From the NCBI RefSeq assembly GCF_010093385.1, contig NZ_PDWV01000027.1, positions 1-50,456 of the forward strand: a stretch of DNA of 50,456 nucleotides, given 5' to 3'. The DNA comes from Pseudoxanthomonas mexicana (GTDB taxonomy: Bacteria; Pseudomonadota; Gammaproteobacteria; Xanthomonadales; Xanthomonadaceae). Positions 34,159 to 42,300 of this stretch are shown here, piece by piece. The position numbers and the translations under genes are program-made. The notes beneath the pieces were generated by a model. The model did no database searches. It worked only from the letters and a program-made list of their open reading frames with translations, and was not told where the DNA came from. How positions within the stretch are numbered: the stretch's first letter is position 1; each line of letters begins with the position of its first letter.

Positions 34159-35793
34159 TCAGCCGAGCGAGCGGGCGGTGTTGATGACGTTGATGCCGTT
34201 GAAGCGCGCGGTGGACGACCCGTGCGACACCGCGGACACCTGGCCGGGCTGGCCCTTGCCGTCGAAGAACGAACCGCCCAGGCGGTAGTCGCTTTCGTCG
34301 CAGACGGCGGTGCAGGCGTTCCAGAATTCCGGCGTGCGGATCTGGTAGGCCACGTCCTCGATCTGCTGGGTGATCTTGCCGTTCTTGATCTCGTAGAAGA
34401 GCTGGCCGCCGAACTGCGCGTTGTAGCGCTGCTGGTCGATCGAGAACGAGCCATCGCCGATGATGTAGATGCCGTTCTCGACGTTCTTCACCATGTCGGC
34501 GACGGACAGCTTGGTCTTGCCGGCCGCCAGCGACACGTTGGCCATGCGCTGGAACTGCACGCTGCTCCACGAGTCGGCGTAGCAGCAGCCATCGGATTCG
34601 GTCTTGCCCAGGATGTGGGCCTGGTCGCGGATGGTCTGATAGTCGACCAGCTTGCCGGCACTCACCAGGTCCCAGCGCTTGGTCTTCACGCCTTCGTCGT
34701 CGTAGCCGACCGCGCCCAGGCTTCCGGGCTGGGTCTTGTCGGCGAACAGGTTGACCAGTTCGCTGCCGTACTGGAAGCGCTGCTCGCGCTTGTCCAGGGT
34801 GGCGAAGCTGGTGCCGGCGTAGTTGGCTTCGTAGCCGAGCACGCGGTCCAGTTCGAGCGGGTGGCCGACCGATTCGTGGATGGTCAGCCAGGTGTGCGAG
34901 GGGTCCAGCACCAGGTCGTACTTGCCCGGCTTCACCGACGGCGCGGTGAGCTTCGCGCGCGCCTGCTTGGCGGCGGCGATCGCGTCTTCCTCCATGTCGT
35001 AGGACAGACCATAGTTGATCACGCCGTTGGGCGAGGTGAACTTCTGGCCGGCGTCGCCATCCAGGTATTCGTAACCCAGGCCCATCGGGGCCGACAGGCC
35101 GTCGCGGGTGCGGAACTTGCCGCTGGCCTTGTCGATGGCGGTGACCGTCATCGGCACCCAGATGCGGTGCACGTCCTGGTCGATGTAGGAGCCGTCGGTG
35201 CTGGCGAAATACTTCTGCTCGTTGACCAGGAACATCATCGAGTTGACGAAGTCGGCGCCGGCGTTGATCGCGGCCGCGTTCACGCCCAGCAGCAGGTCGA
35301 CCTTTTCCTTGATCGGCACGTCCATGGCGTTCTTCTTGATCGGCGTCTTCCACGACACCTCGCCGAAGCCCGGCGCCTTGGCCAGCTGCACCGGCGCGGT
35401 CTGGGTCTTGCTGTTGGCCTTGGCGATCGCGGCGGCCTGGCGGGCGGCGCTGGCCACGCCTTCGGCGGTGAGCGTGTTGGTGGCGGCGAAGCCCCAGGCG
35501 CCGTTGGCGATCACGCGGATGCCGGCACCGGTGGACTCGGTGTTCACCACGTTCTGCACCTTGTCCTCGCGGGTGATCACGAACTGGCGCAGGTAGCGGC
35601 CGATGCGCACGTCGCAGTAGGTCGCGCCGGCCTGCCTGGCCGCGGCCAGGGCGGCATCGGCGAGGCGCTTCTTGAAGGCGACGTCGAGGGTGGACTGGAG
35701 CTGCTCGGCGGCGATCGCCTTGCCGAGGAAGGACGGCACCATCAGGCCGCCCAGGCTGAGGCCGGTCATGGCCAGGAAGTCACGACGTTGCAA
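34159..35793 (-). CDS. TldD-like metalloprotease with Tat signal, copy 1
   Basis: 544 residues. The start is a TTG at 35793 behind GGAG: it is the only start giving MQRRDFLAMTG, a twin-arginine motif that matches the ATG start of the neighbouring copy. The TldD zinc motif is HESVGH at 306-311, and a cysteine ligand is likely C494 or C498 in WNACTAVCD near the C-terminus. The protein is thus predicted as an exported, metal-dependent member of the TldD family, which cleaves small peptides. Only 23 bp separate it from the tldE-like gene, while the second copy lies 234 bp upstream. Confidence 0.88.
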   Translation of the reverse strand: MQRRDFLAMTGLSLGGLMVPSFLGKAIAAEQLQSTLDVAFKKRLADAALAAARQAGATYCDVRIGRYLRQFVITREDKVQNVVNTESTGAGIRVIANGAWGFAATNTLTAEGVASAARQAAAIAKANSKTQTAPVQLAKAPGFGEVSWKTPIKKNAMDVPIKEKVDLLLGVNAAAINAGADFVNSMMFLVNEQKYFASTDGSYIDQDVHRIWVPMTVTAIDKASGKFRTRDGLSAPMGLGYEYLDGDAGQKFTSPNGVINYGLSYDMEEDAIAAAKQARAKLTAPSVKPGKYDLVLDPSHTWLTIHESVGHPLELDRVLGYEANYAGTSFATLDKREQRFQYGSELVNLFADKTQPGSLGAVGYDDEGVKTKRWDLVSAGKLVDYQTIRDQAHILGKTESDGCCYADSWSSVQFQRMANVSLAAGKTKLSVADMVKNVENGIYIIGDGSFSIDQQRYNAQFGGQLFYEIKNGKITQQIEDVAYQIRTPEFWNACTAVCDESDYRLGGSFFDGKGQPGQVSAVSHGSSTARFNGINVINTARSLG

Positions 35794-35944
35794 GGCAGTT
35801 CTCCACCAGTTGGGCCTGCAGAGCAGGCGGGGCTGCGACGATAGTGCGTCGGCCCGCGCAGTCCCCGCGCAGGTCGTTCCTGATTCTTGCCCCGGGGCCG
35901 AGACAGCGTCAAATGACTTTAGGCATACATGGCCCCACATCGCC

Positions 35945-36018
35945 TGTAGGAGCGCCCTCGGGCGCGATGCTTTTCATGTGGCGGAACGAAGAGCATCGCG
36001 CCCGAGGGCGCTCCTACG
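35945..36018. repeat. Paired inverted REP-like repeat, TGTAGGAGCGCCCTCGGGCG family
   Basis: Arms 35945-35971 and 35992-36018 are inverted copies of the same unit found at 13089-13167, with one base change at the outer end. It lies between the two tldD copies, right after the stop region of copy 2. Confidence 0.9.
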
Positions 36019-36027
36019 GCCGGGTGG

Positions 36028-37656
36028 TCATCCGAGGCTGCGCGCGGTGTTGATGATGTTGATGCCGTTGAAGCGCGTGGTGGCCGAGCCGTGCGACACC
36101 GCCGATACCTGGCTGGGCTGGCCTTTGCCGTCGAAGAACGAACCGCCGAGGCGGAAGTCGCGTGCATCGCAGATCGCGGTGCACGCATTCCAGAATTCGG
36201 GCGTGCGGATCTGGTAGGCGGCGTCCTCGACCTGGCGGGTGACCTGGCCGTTCTTGATCTCGAAGTACAGCTGCCCGCCGAACTGCGCGTTGTAGCGCTG
36301 CTGGTCGATGGAGTACGAGCCGCGACCGTGGATGTAGAGGCCGTTCTCGACGTCCTTCACCATCTCCGCCACCGTGAGCGGCGCCTTGCCCGGCGCCAGC
36401 GAGACATTGGCCATGCGCTGGAACTGCACGCTGCTCCACGAATCGGCATAGCTGCAGCCGTGCGAGGCGTCCTCGCCGAGGATGTGCACCTCGTAGCGGG
36501 TCGCCTGGTAGTTCACCAGCACGCCGTCCTTCACAAGATCCCAGCGCCGCGTCTTCACGCCTTCGTCGTCGAAACCCACGGCGCCGAGGCTGCGCGGCTC
36601 GGTCTTGTCGGCGGTGAAGTTGACGATCGGACTGCCCCACTGGAACTTCTGTTCGCGCTTGTCCAGCGTGGCGAAGCTGGTGCCGGCGTAGTTGGCCTCG
36701 TAGCCCAGCACGCGGTCCAATTCCAGCGGATGGCCGACGTTTTCGTGGATGGTGAGGAACAGGTTGGACGGGTCCAGCACCAGGTCGTACTTGCCCGGCT
36801 TCACCGACGGCGCGGCCAGCTTCGCGCGCGCCTGTTTCGCCGCCGCCACGATGTCCTCGCGCAGGTCATATGACGCGCCATAAGCCACCACGCCACCCGG
36901 CAGCGCGAACTTGTCGGCAGCGTTGGCATCCAGATACTCGTAGCCCATGCCCATCGGCGCGGACAGACCGTCGCGGGTCTTGAACCGGCCGGTGGCCTTG
37001 TCCACCACGGTCACCGTGAAGGGCACCCAGATGCGGTGCACATCCTGGTCGATGTACGACCCGTCGGTGCTGGCGAAATACTTCTGCTCGTTGATCACGA
37101 ACATGCGCGACGCCGCGAAGCTGGCGCCAGCGGCGAGCGCGGTGGCATTCGCGTCCAGCAGCAGATCCCCCTTCTCCTTCACCGGCACCGCCATCGCGTT
37201 CTTCACGATCGGCGTGCGCCAGCTCACCTCGCCGACACCCTTCAACGGCGCCAGCTGCACTGGCTTGCCCTGGATGCGTGCATTGGCGCGCGCGATCGCC
37301 ACGGCCTGGCGCGCGGCGGCGGCGACGCCATCGGGTGTCGGGTCGTTCGTCGCCGCGAAGCCCCATGCGCCCTGCGCGATCACGCGTACTCCGACCCCGG
37401 AGGATTCGGGGTTCACCACGTTCTGCACCTTGTCCTCGCGGGTGATCAGCGACTGCCGCAGGTAGCGGCCGATGCGCACGTCGCAGTACGTGGCGCCCGC
37501 GGCGGTCGCCGCTGTCAGCGCGGTGTCGGCCAGGCGCTTCTTCTTCGCCACGTCGCCCGGCTCCAGCAGGGCCTCGGCAGCGATCACGCGCGTGCCGGGC
37601 AGGGCCCGGCCCGCAAAGGCCAGGCCGCCGAGGGTCAGGAAGTCGCGTCGCTGCAT
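36028..37656 (-). CDS. TldD-like metalloprotease with Tat signal, copy 2
   Basis: 542 residues. MQRRDFLTLGGLAFAG is a clear twin-arginine start with ATG at 37656. The zinc motif is HENVGH at 304-309, and WNACTAICD near the C-terminus again holds the probable cysteine ligand. Long blocks are identical to copy 1 (EQKYFASTDGSYIDQDVHRIW and others), so the two arose by duplication, but the N-terminal signals and the 126-147 region differ. The duplicate may have a different substrate. It is the first gene of the minus-strand run and is divergent from the NYN gene. Confidence 0.88.
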   Translation of the reverse strand: MQRRDFLTLGGLAFAGRALPGTRVIAAEALLEPGDVAKKKRLADTALTAATAAGATYCDVRIGRYLRQSLITREDKVQNVVNPESSGVGVRVIAQGAWGFAATNDPTPDGVAAAARQAVAIARANARIQGKPVQLAPLKGVGEVSWRTPIVKNAMAVPVKEKGDLLLDANATALAAGASFAASRMFVINEQKYFASTDGSYIDQDVHRIWVPFTVTVVDKATGRFKTRDGLSAPMGMGYEYLDANAADKFALPGGVVAYGASYDLREDIVAAAKQARAKLAAPSVKPGKYDLVLDPSNLFLTIHENVGHPLELDRVLGYEANYAGTSFATLDKREQKFQWGSPIVNFTADKTEPRSLGAVGFDDEGVKTRRWDLVKDGVLVNYQATRYEVHILGEDASHGCSYADSWSSVQFQRMANVSLAPGKAPLTVAEMVKDVENGLYIHGRGSYSIDQQRYNAQFGGQLYFEIKNGQVTRQVEDAAYQIRTPEFWNACTAICDARDFRLGGSFFDGKGQPSQVSAVSHGSATTRFNGINIINTARSLG

Positions 37657-37712
37657 GCGCGTGTCCGGGCAGAGGAAGCCCCGGACTGTCGTCGGCGTGC
37701 CGTACAGCGTCA

Positions 37713-37727
37713 AGTGACGCCGGTCAT
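37713..37727. promoter_or_regulatory. Weak CRP/Clp-like dyad AGTGA-N6-TCATG upstream of the NYN gene and tldD copy 2
   Basis: AGTGACGCCGGTCATG shares the 13-nt core GTGACGCCGGTCA with the stronger site at 43157. One half-site is weak. It lies 57 bp upstream of tldD copy 2 and 53 bp upstream of the NYN gene. Confidence 0.25.
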
Positions 37728-37779
37728 GGGCGGGTGACGTGGTGCACAATGCGCGCATCCCGCACAGGAACGCGCCCGC

Positions 37780-38613
37780 ATGAAGTCCCGTCCCTCCGTA
37801 CGCCCCGAGAGCGAAGACGAGCAGCCGCGGCTCGCCGTGCTGATCGATGCCGACAACGCCCAGCCCGCGGTGATCGAGGGCCTGCTGGCCGAGGTGGCCA
37901 AGTACGGCGTGGCCAGCGTGAAGCGCATCTACGGCGACTTCACCAGTACGCGCATGACCCAGTGGAAGCAGGCGCTGCTGAAGCACTCGATCAACCCGGT
38001 ACAGCAGTTCGCCTACACCAGCGGCAAGAACGCGACAGACAGCTCGCTGATCATCGATGCGATGGACCTGATGTATACCGGCCGCTTCGACGGGGTCTGC
38101 CTGGTGTCGAGCGACAGCGATTTCACCCGCCTGGCCCAGCGCCTGCGCGAGGAAGGGCTGACCGTGTACGGTTTCGGCGAGCGCAAGACGCCCGATGCCT
38201 TCGTGCAGGCCTGCGACAAGTTCATCTACGTGGAGGTGCTGCGCAGCGAAGCGGCGGCACCGGCCACCCCGACCTCGCCGCCGAAGCCTGTAAAGAAGGC
38301 GGCCAGGCCGGCGGCGAAAAAGCCCGCCGGGCAGGCCGAGCCGACCGCCGCACCCGCGGCCGAATCCGGCAGGCACGAATCGCTGCCGCTGAAGCTGATC
38401 CGCCAGGCCATCGAGGAAGCCAGCGACGACCAGGGGTGGGCCTTCCTCGGCAGCGTCGGCAGCTACCTCAGCAAGGTGCGGCCGGACTTCGATACCCGCC
38501 TTTACGGGCACAAGAAGCTCAGCGACCTGATGAAGGCGCACCCGCGCCATTTCACCGTCGAGGAGCGGGCAGGCGAGGGCGGTGCGAAACGGTTCTATGT
38601 GCGGGCCGCGTAG
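37780..38613 (+). CDS. NYN-domain protein with a C-terminal OST-HTH/LOTUS domain
   Basis: 277 residues. Residues about 15-150 form an NYN/PIN-like nuclease fold with the acidic residues D23, D25, D87, D112 and D114 (LIDADNAQ, NATDSS, SSDSDFT), so an RNase activity is expected. A linker rich in Lys, Pro and Ala (about 160-195) leads to an OST-HTH/LOTUS RNA-binding domain (about 200-275: PLKLIRQAIEEASDDQGWAF, then LGSVGSYLSKVRPDF). The predicted role is cleavage or binding of structured RNA. The ATG at 37780 has no strong Shine-Dalgarno, though CAGGAACG is near. The stop TAG overlaps a 12-bp repeat arm (38609-38620). Confidence 0.88.
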   Translation: MKSRPSVRPESEDEQPRLAVLIDADNAQPAVIEGLLAEVAKYGVASVKRIYGDFTSTRMTQWKQALLKHSINPVQQFAYTSGKNATDSSLIIDAMDLMYTGRFDGVCLVSSDSDFTRLAQRLREEGLTVYGFGERKTPDAFVQACDKFIYVEVLRSEAAAPATPTSPPKPVKKAARPAAKKPAGQAEPTAAPAAESGRHESLPLKLIRQAIEEASDDQGWAFLGSVGSYLSKVRPDFDTRLYGHKKLSDLMKAHPRHFTVEERAGEGGAKRFYVRAA

Positions 38614-38681
38614 CGTGCGCTCCGTGCACGGCGTCATGGTCGTTCGGGCACTACGAGGTCGTGCGCGTGGCGCACGCTACG
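38609..38681. repeat. Inverted repeat CGTAGCGTGCGC...GCGCACGCTACG
   Basis: Arms 38609-38620 and 38670-38681 are perfect 12-bp inverted copies. A related unit, GAGGTCGTGCGCGTGGCGCA (38655-38679), recurs at 39314-39338. The left arm carries the NYN gene's stop, and the right arm ends 4 bp before the GTG start of the methyltransferase gene. Confidence 0.8.
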
Positions 38682-38685
38682 CCTC

Positions 38686-39315
38686 GTGACCAAACCCTTC
38701 GCGCCATCGTGCGAGCGCAACCAGGGGCCGATCCTGGAAGTGCTGCAACGCCACCTGGGCGCCACGCGCCGCGTGCTGGAGATCGGCAGCGGCACCGGCC
38801 AGCACGCGGTGCATTTCGCCGCCGCGATGCCGTGGCTGACATGGCAATGCAGCGACCGTGCGGACAACCTGCCGGGCATTGCGGCGTGGCGGGACGAGGC
38901 AGCGCTGGCGAACACGCCGCCCGCGATCGAACTCGATGTCGAGGGGCCGTGGCCCGAGAACGGGTTCGACGCGGTCTTCACCGCCAACAGCCTGCACATC
39001 ATGGGGTGGCCGCAGGTGGAGGCGTTCTTTGCCGGTGTCGGCAAAGTGCTGCAAGAAGACGGCCTGCTGATCGTCTACGGCCCCTTCAACTATGGCGGCG
39101 AGTTCACCAGCGGCAGCAACCGTGTGTTCGATCAGTGGCTGAAGGACCGCGATCCCGCCTCGGGCATCCGCGACTTCGAGGCCGTCGATGCGTTGGCGCG
39201 CGGCGTCGGCCTGTGTCTGGTCGAAGACAACGCCATGCCGGCCAACAACCGCTGCCTGGTGTGGCGCCTTAGCGCGCGCCATGCGCACGACAAGGCATTG
39301 CCGCAAGCATCGTGA
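38686..39315 (+). CDS. DUF938-type class I SAM-dependent methyltransferase
   Basis: 209 residues. The SAM-binding motif I is VLEIGSGTGQHAVHFA at about 30-45, motif II has ELDVEGPWP, and IMGWPQVEAFF with LIVYGPFNYGGEFTSGSN is typical of DUF938. The substrate is unknown. The start is GTG at 38686, which is preceded by repeat DNA and lacks a Shine-Dalgarno. The stop TGA at 39313-39315 overlaps the next repeat unit. A hairpin terminator lies at 39344-39373. The gene is framed on both sides by repeats, with no nearby partner. Confidence 0.85.
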   Translation: MTKPFAPSCERNQGPILEVLQRHLGATRRVLEIGSGTGQHAVHFAAAMPWLTWQCSDRADNLPGIAAWRDEAALANTPPAIELDVEGPWPENGFDAVFTANSLHIMGWPQVEAFFAGVGKVLQEDGLLIVYGPFNYGGEFTSGSNRVFDQWLKDRDPASGIRDFEAVDALARGVGLCLVEDNAMPANNRCLVWRLSARHAHDKALPQAS

Positions 39316-39338
39316 GGTCGTGCGCGTAGCGCACGCTA
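39314..39338. repeat. GAGGTCGTGCGCGTAGCGCA repeat unit at the end of the methyltransferase gene
   Basis: This unit matches 38655-38679 apart from one base (GTAGC against GTGGC). It contains the internal palindrome GTGCGC..GCGCAC. The gene's stop codon overlaps its first bases. Confidence 0.75.
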
Positions 39339-39343
39339 AGAAG

Positions 39344-39373
39344 AACCCCGCCGGAGCGGGGTTCCATTTTTTT
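39344..39373 (+). terminator. Rho-independent terminator of the methyltransferase gene
   Basis: The stem AACCCCGC/GCGGGGTT (8 bp) with loop CGGA is followed by CCATTTTTTT. The same T run overlaps the stop region of the convergent oxidoreductase gene. The T run favours plus-strand termination. Confidence 0.9.
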
Positions 39374-42300
39374 ACGCCGCCTGCACGATGTGCAGCGCCC
39401 TCGGGTTGCGCCACAGGCCCAGCAGCTCGGCCTCGCGCGCCTTGGCGGCATGCAGGTGCTTTTCCTTGACGTGTCCGTAGCCGCGGATGTGCTCCGGAAT
39501 GCTGGCGATCTCCACCGCCAGCCCCAGCTTGTCCCCATCCAGTGCGCCCAGCAGTTCGCCCACGGTCTTCTCGTAGTCGGCGATCAGCTGGCGCTCGCCC
39601 TTGCGCTCGTCGGTGTAGCCGAACACGTCGAAGGTACCGCCACGCAGGAAGCGCAGCTTCGCCAGCAGGCCGAAGGCCTTGAACACCCACGGGCCGTATT
39701 GCTTCTTCATCAGGCGGCCGTGCGCATCCTTCTTGGCGAACAGCGGCGGCGCGAGGTGGAAGTGGACTTCGTAGTCGCCTTCGAACTGCTGCTCCAGCCG
39801 GCGCTTGAACTCGCCGCTGGTATACAGGCGCGCGACTTCGTATTCGTCCTTGTAGGCCATCAGCTTGAAGAAGTAGCGGGCCACCGCCTCGGTCAGCGCC
39901 GTCGAACCCGGCGCGCGGGTGTTCTCGGCGTTGCGCACCTTGGCCACCAGGTCGGTGTAGCGCGCGGCGTAGGCGGCATCCTGGTATTCGGTGAGGAAGT
40001 CCTTGCGGCGCGCGATCAGTTCGTCCAGCGAGCGCGATAGGCGCAGATCGTCCAGTGGCAGGAACGCGACGTCGCCGCCGTGCGCGCCGTCCTCGGGCAG
40101 GCCGCGGAGTTCGCTCTCGTTGCCCGGATTGCGCGGCGCGGCGTTCGCGCCCCACTCGGTGCTTTCCCATTCGCCCGGCGGCAGCACCTGCAGGGCGCGC
40201 GGGGTGCGCTCGCTCTCGGTCTGCGCATTGCGGATCAGCCCGGCGGCCTCCTGCACGGCCTGCGGATTGACCACCGCCAGCCGACCCCAGGCGAACGCGG
40301 TCTTGTTCATCTCGATGGCGGCGCCGTTGAGCTCGACGGCGCGCATGATCGCCTCGTAGGAGATCGGCACCAGCCCCTGCTGCCAGGCGTAGCCCAGCAT
40401 GAACAGGTTGCTGGCGATCGCATCGCCCATCAGCGCGGTGGCCACTTGGGTGGCATCGACCAGCATCGGCTCGCGGCCGCCGAGGGCGACCTTCACGCCG
40501 GCGATGATGTCGGTGGCCGGGAACTGCATGTCCGGATGCGTGGTGAACGTGCCGGGCATCGCCTCGTAGGTGTTCAGCACGACCTGCGAGCGCTCGCCAC
40601 GCACCTTCGACAGCACCCAGTAGTCGTTGACCACCACCATGTCGCAGCCCAGCACCAGGTCGGCTTCGCCGGCGGCGATACGCACGGCATGGATGTCCTC
40701 CGGCGTGCGCGCGATGCGGATGTGCGTGGTCACCGCGCCGCCCTTCTGCGCCAGGCCGGTCTGGTCGAGGACGCTGGCGCCCTTGCCTTCCAGGTGGCCG
40801 GCCATGCCGAGCAGCGCGCCGATGGTCACCACGCCTGTGCCGCCGACGCCGGTGATCAGGATGTTCCACGGCTGGGACAGGTCCGACTTGAACGCCGGCG
40901 CCGGCAGCGAGGCCAGCAGGTCCGCCGCACTGGCTTTCTTGCCCTTGCGCGGATTGCCGCCGTGCACGGTGACGAAGCTGGGGCAGAAGCCGTCGACGCA
41001 GCGGAAGTCCTTGTTGCAGTTCGACTGGTCGATCTCGCGCTTGCGGCCGAATTCGGTCTCCTTCGGCAGCACCGACACGCAGAAGCTCTTCACGCCGCAG
41101 TCGCCGCAGCCTTCGCAGACCAGCGTGTTGACCATCGTGCGCTTGGCCGGGTCCGGGAGCTTGCCGCGCTTGCGGCGGCGGCGCTTCTCGGTGGCGCAGA
41201 CCTGGTCGTAGATCAGGATGGAGACGCCCTTCACCTCGCGCAGGCGGCGCTGCACGTCGTCCAGGTCCTTGCGGTCGAAGAACTCCACGCCCGAGGGGAA
41301 GATCTCGCGCTTGCTCCACTTGCCCACTTCGTCGCTGACCACGACGATGGTGTCCACGCCCTCGGCGCGCATCATGTGGGCGATCTGCGGCACCGACAGC
41401 GTGCCGTCCACCGGTTGGCCGCCGGTCATCGCCACCGCGTCGTTGTAGAGGATCTTGTAGGTGATGTTCACCCCGGTGGCCACCGACTGGCGCACCGCCA
41501 GCGAGCCGGAGTGGAAGAACGTACCGTCGCCCAGGTTCTGGAAGACGTGCTCGGTCTCGGTGAAGGGGGCCTGTCCGGACCACGTCACGCCTTCGCCGCC
41601 CATGTGGGTGAAGGTGTCGGTGTTGCGGTCCATCCACGTGACCATGTAGTGGCAGCCGATGCCGCCGAGCGCGCGCGAGCCTTCCGGCACCACCGTCGAG
41701 GTGTTGTGCGGGCAGCCGCTGCAGTAGTGCGGCACGCGCGGAAAGTTCGCGCGCGGCAGCGCCATCTCGGCTTCCTTCTCTTCCATCCAGCGCAGGCGCT
41801 GCTCGATGGACTCCGTCGTGAAGAAGCGCTGGATGCGCTTGCCGATCACGCCGGCGATGGTGGCCGGGGTCAGCTCGCCGGTGGACGGCAGGATCCACTC
41901 GCCGCCTTCGTCGTACTTGCCGACGATGGACGGACGCGTGCCCGCGTTGGCCGGCCAGTTGTAGAAATACTCCTTCATCTGCCGCTCGATGAAGGCGCGC
42001 TTCTCCTCCACCACGACGATGTCTTCCAGGCCCTTCGCGAACGCGGTGATGCCCACCGGTTCCAGCGGCCAGGTCATGCCGACCTTGTAGACGCGGATGC
42101 CGATGTCGGCGCAGGCCTGCTCGTCCAGGCCCAGGTATTCCAGCGCCTGCAGCACGTCCAGATAACTCTTGCCGGTGGTGACGATGCCCAGCCGCGCGCG
42201 CGGCGAATCCAGCACGATCCGGTCCACCCTGTTCGCACGCGCGAACGCCTGCGCTGCGGCCACCGCGTACTTGTGCAGGCGCATCTCCTGGTCCAGCGGC

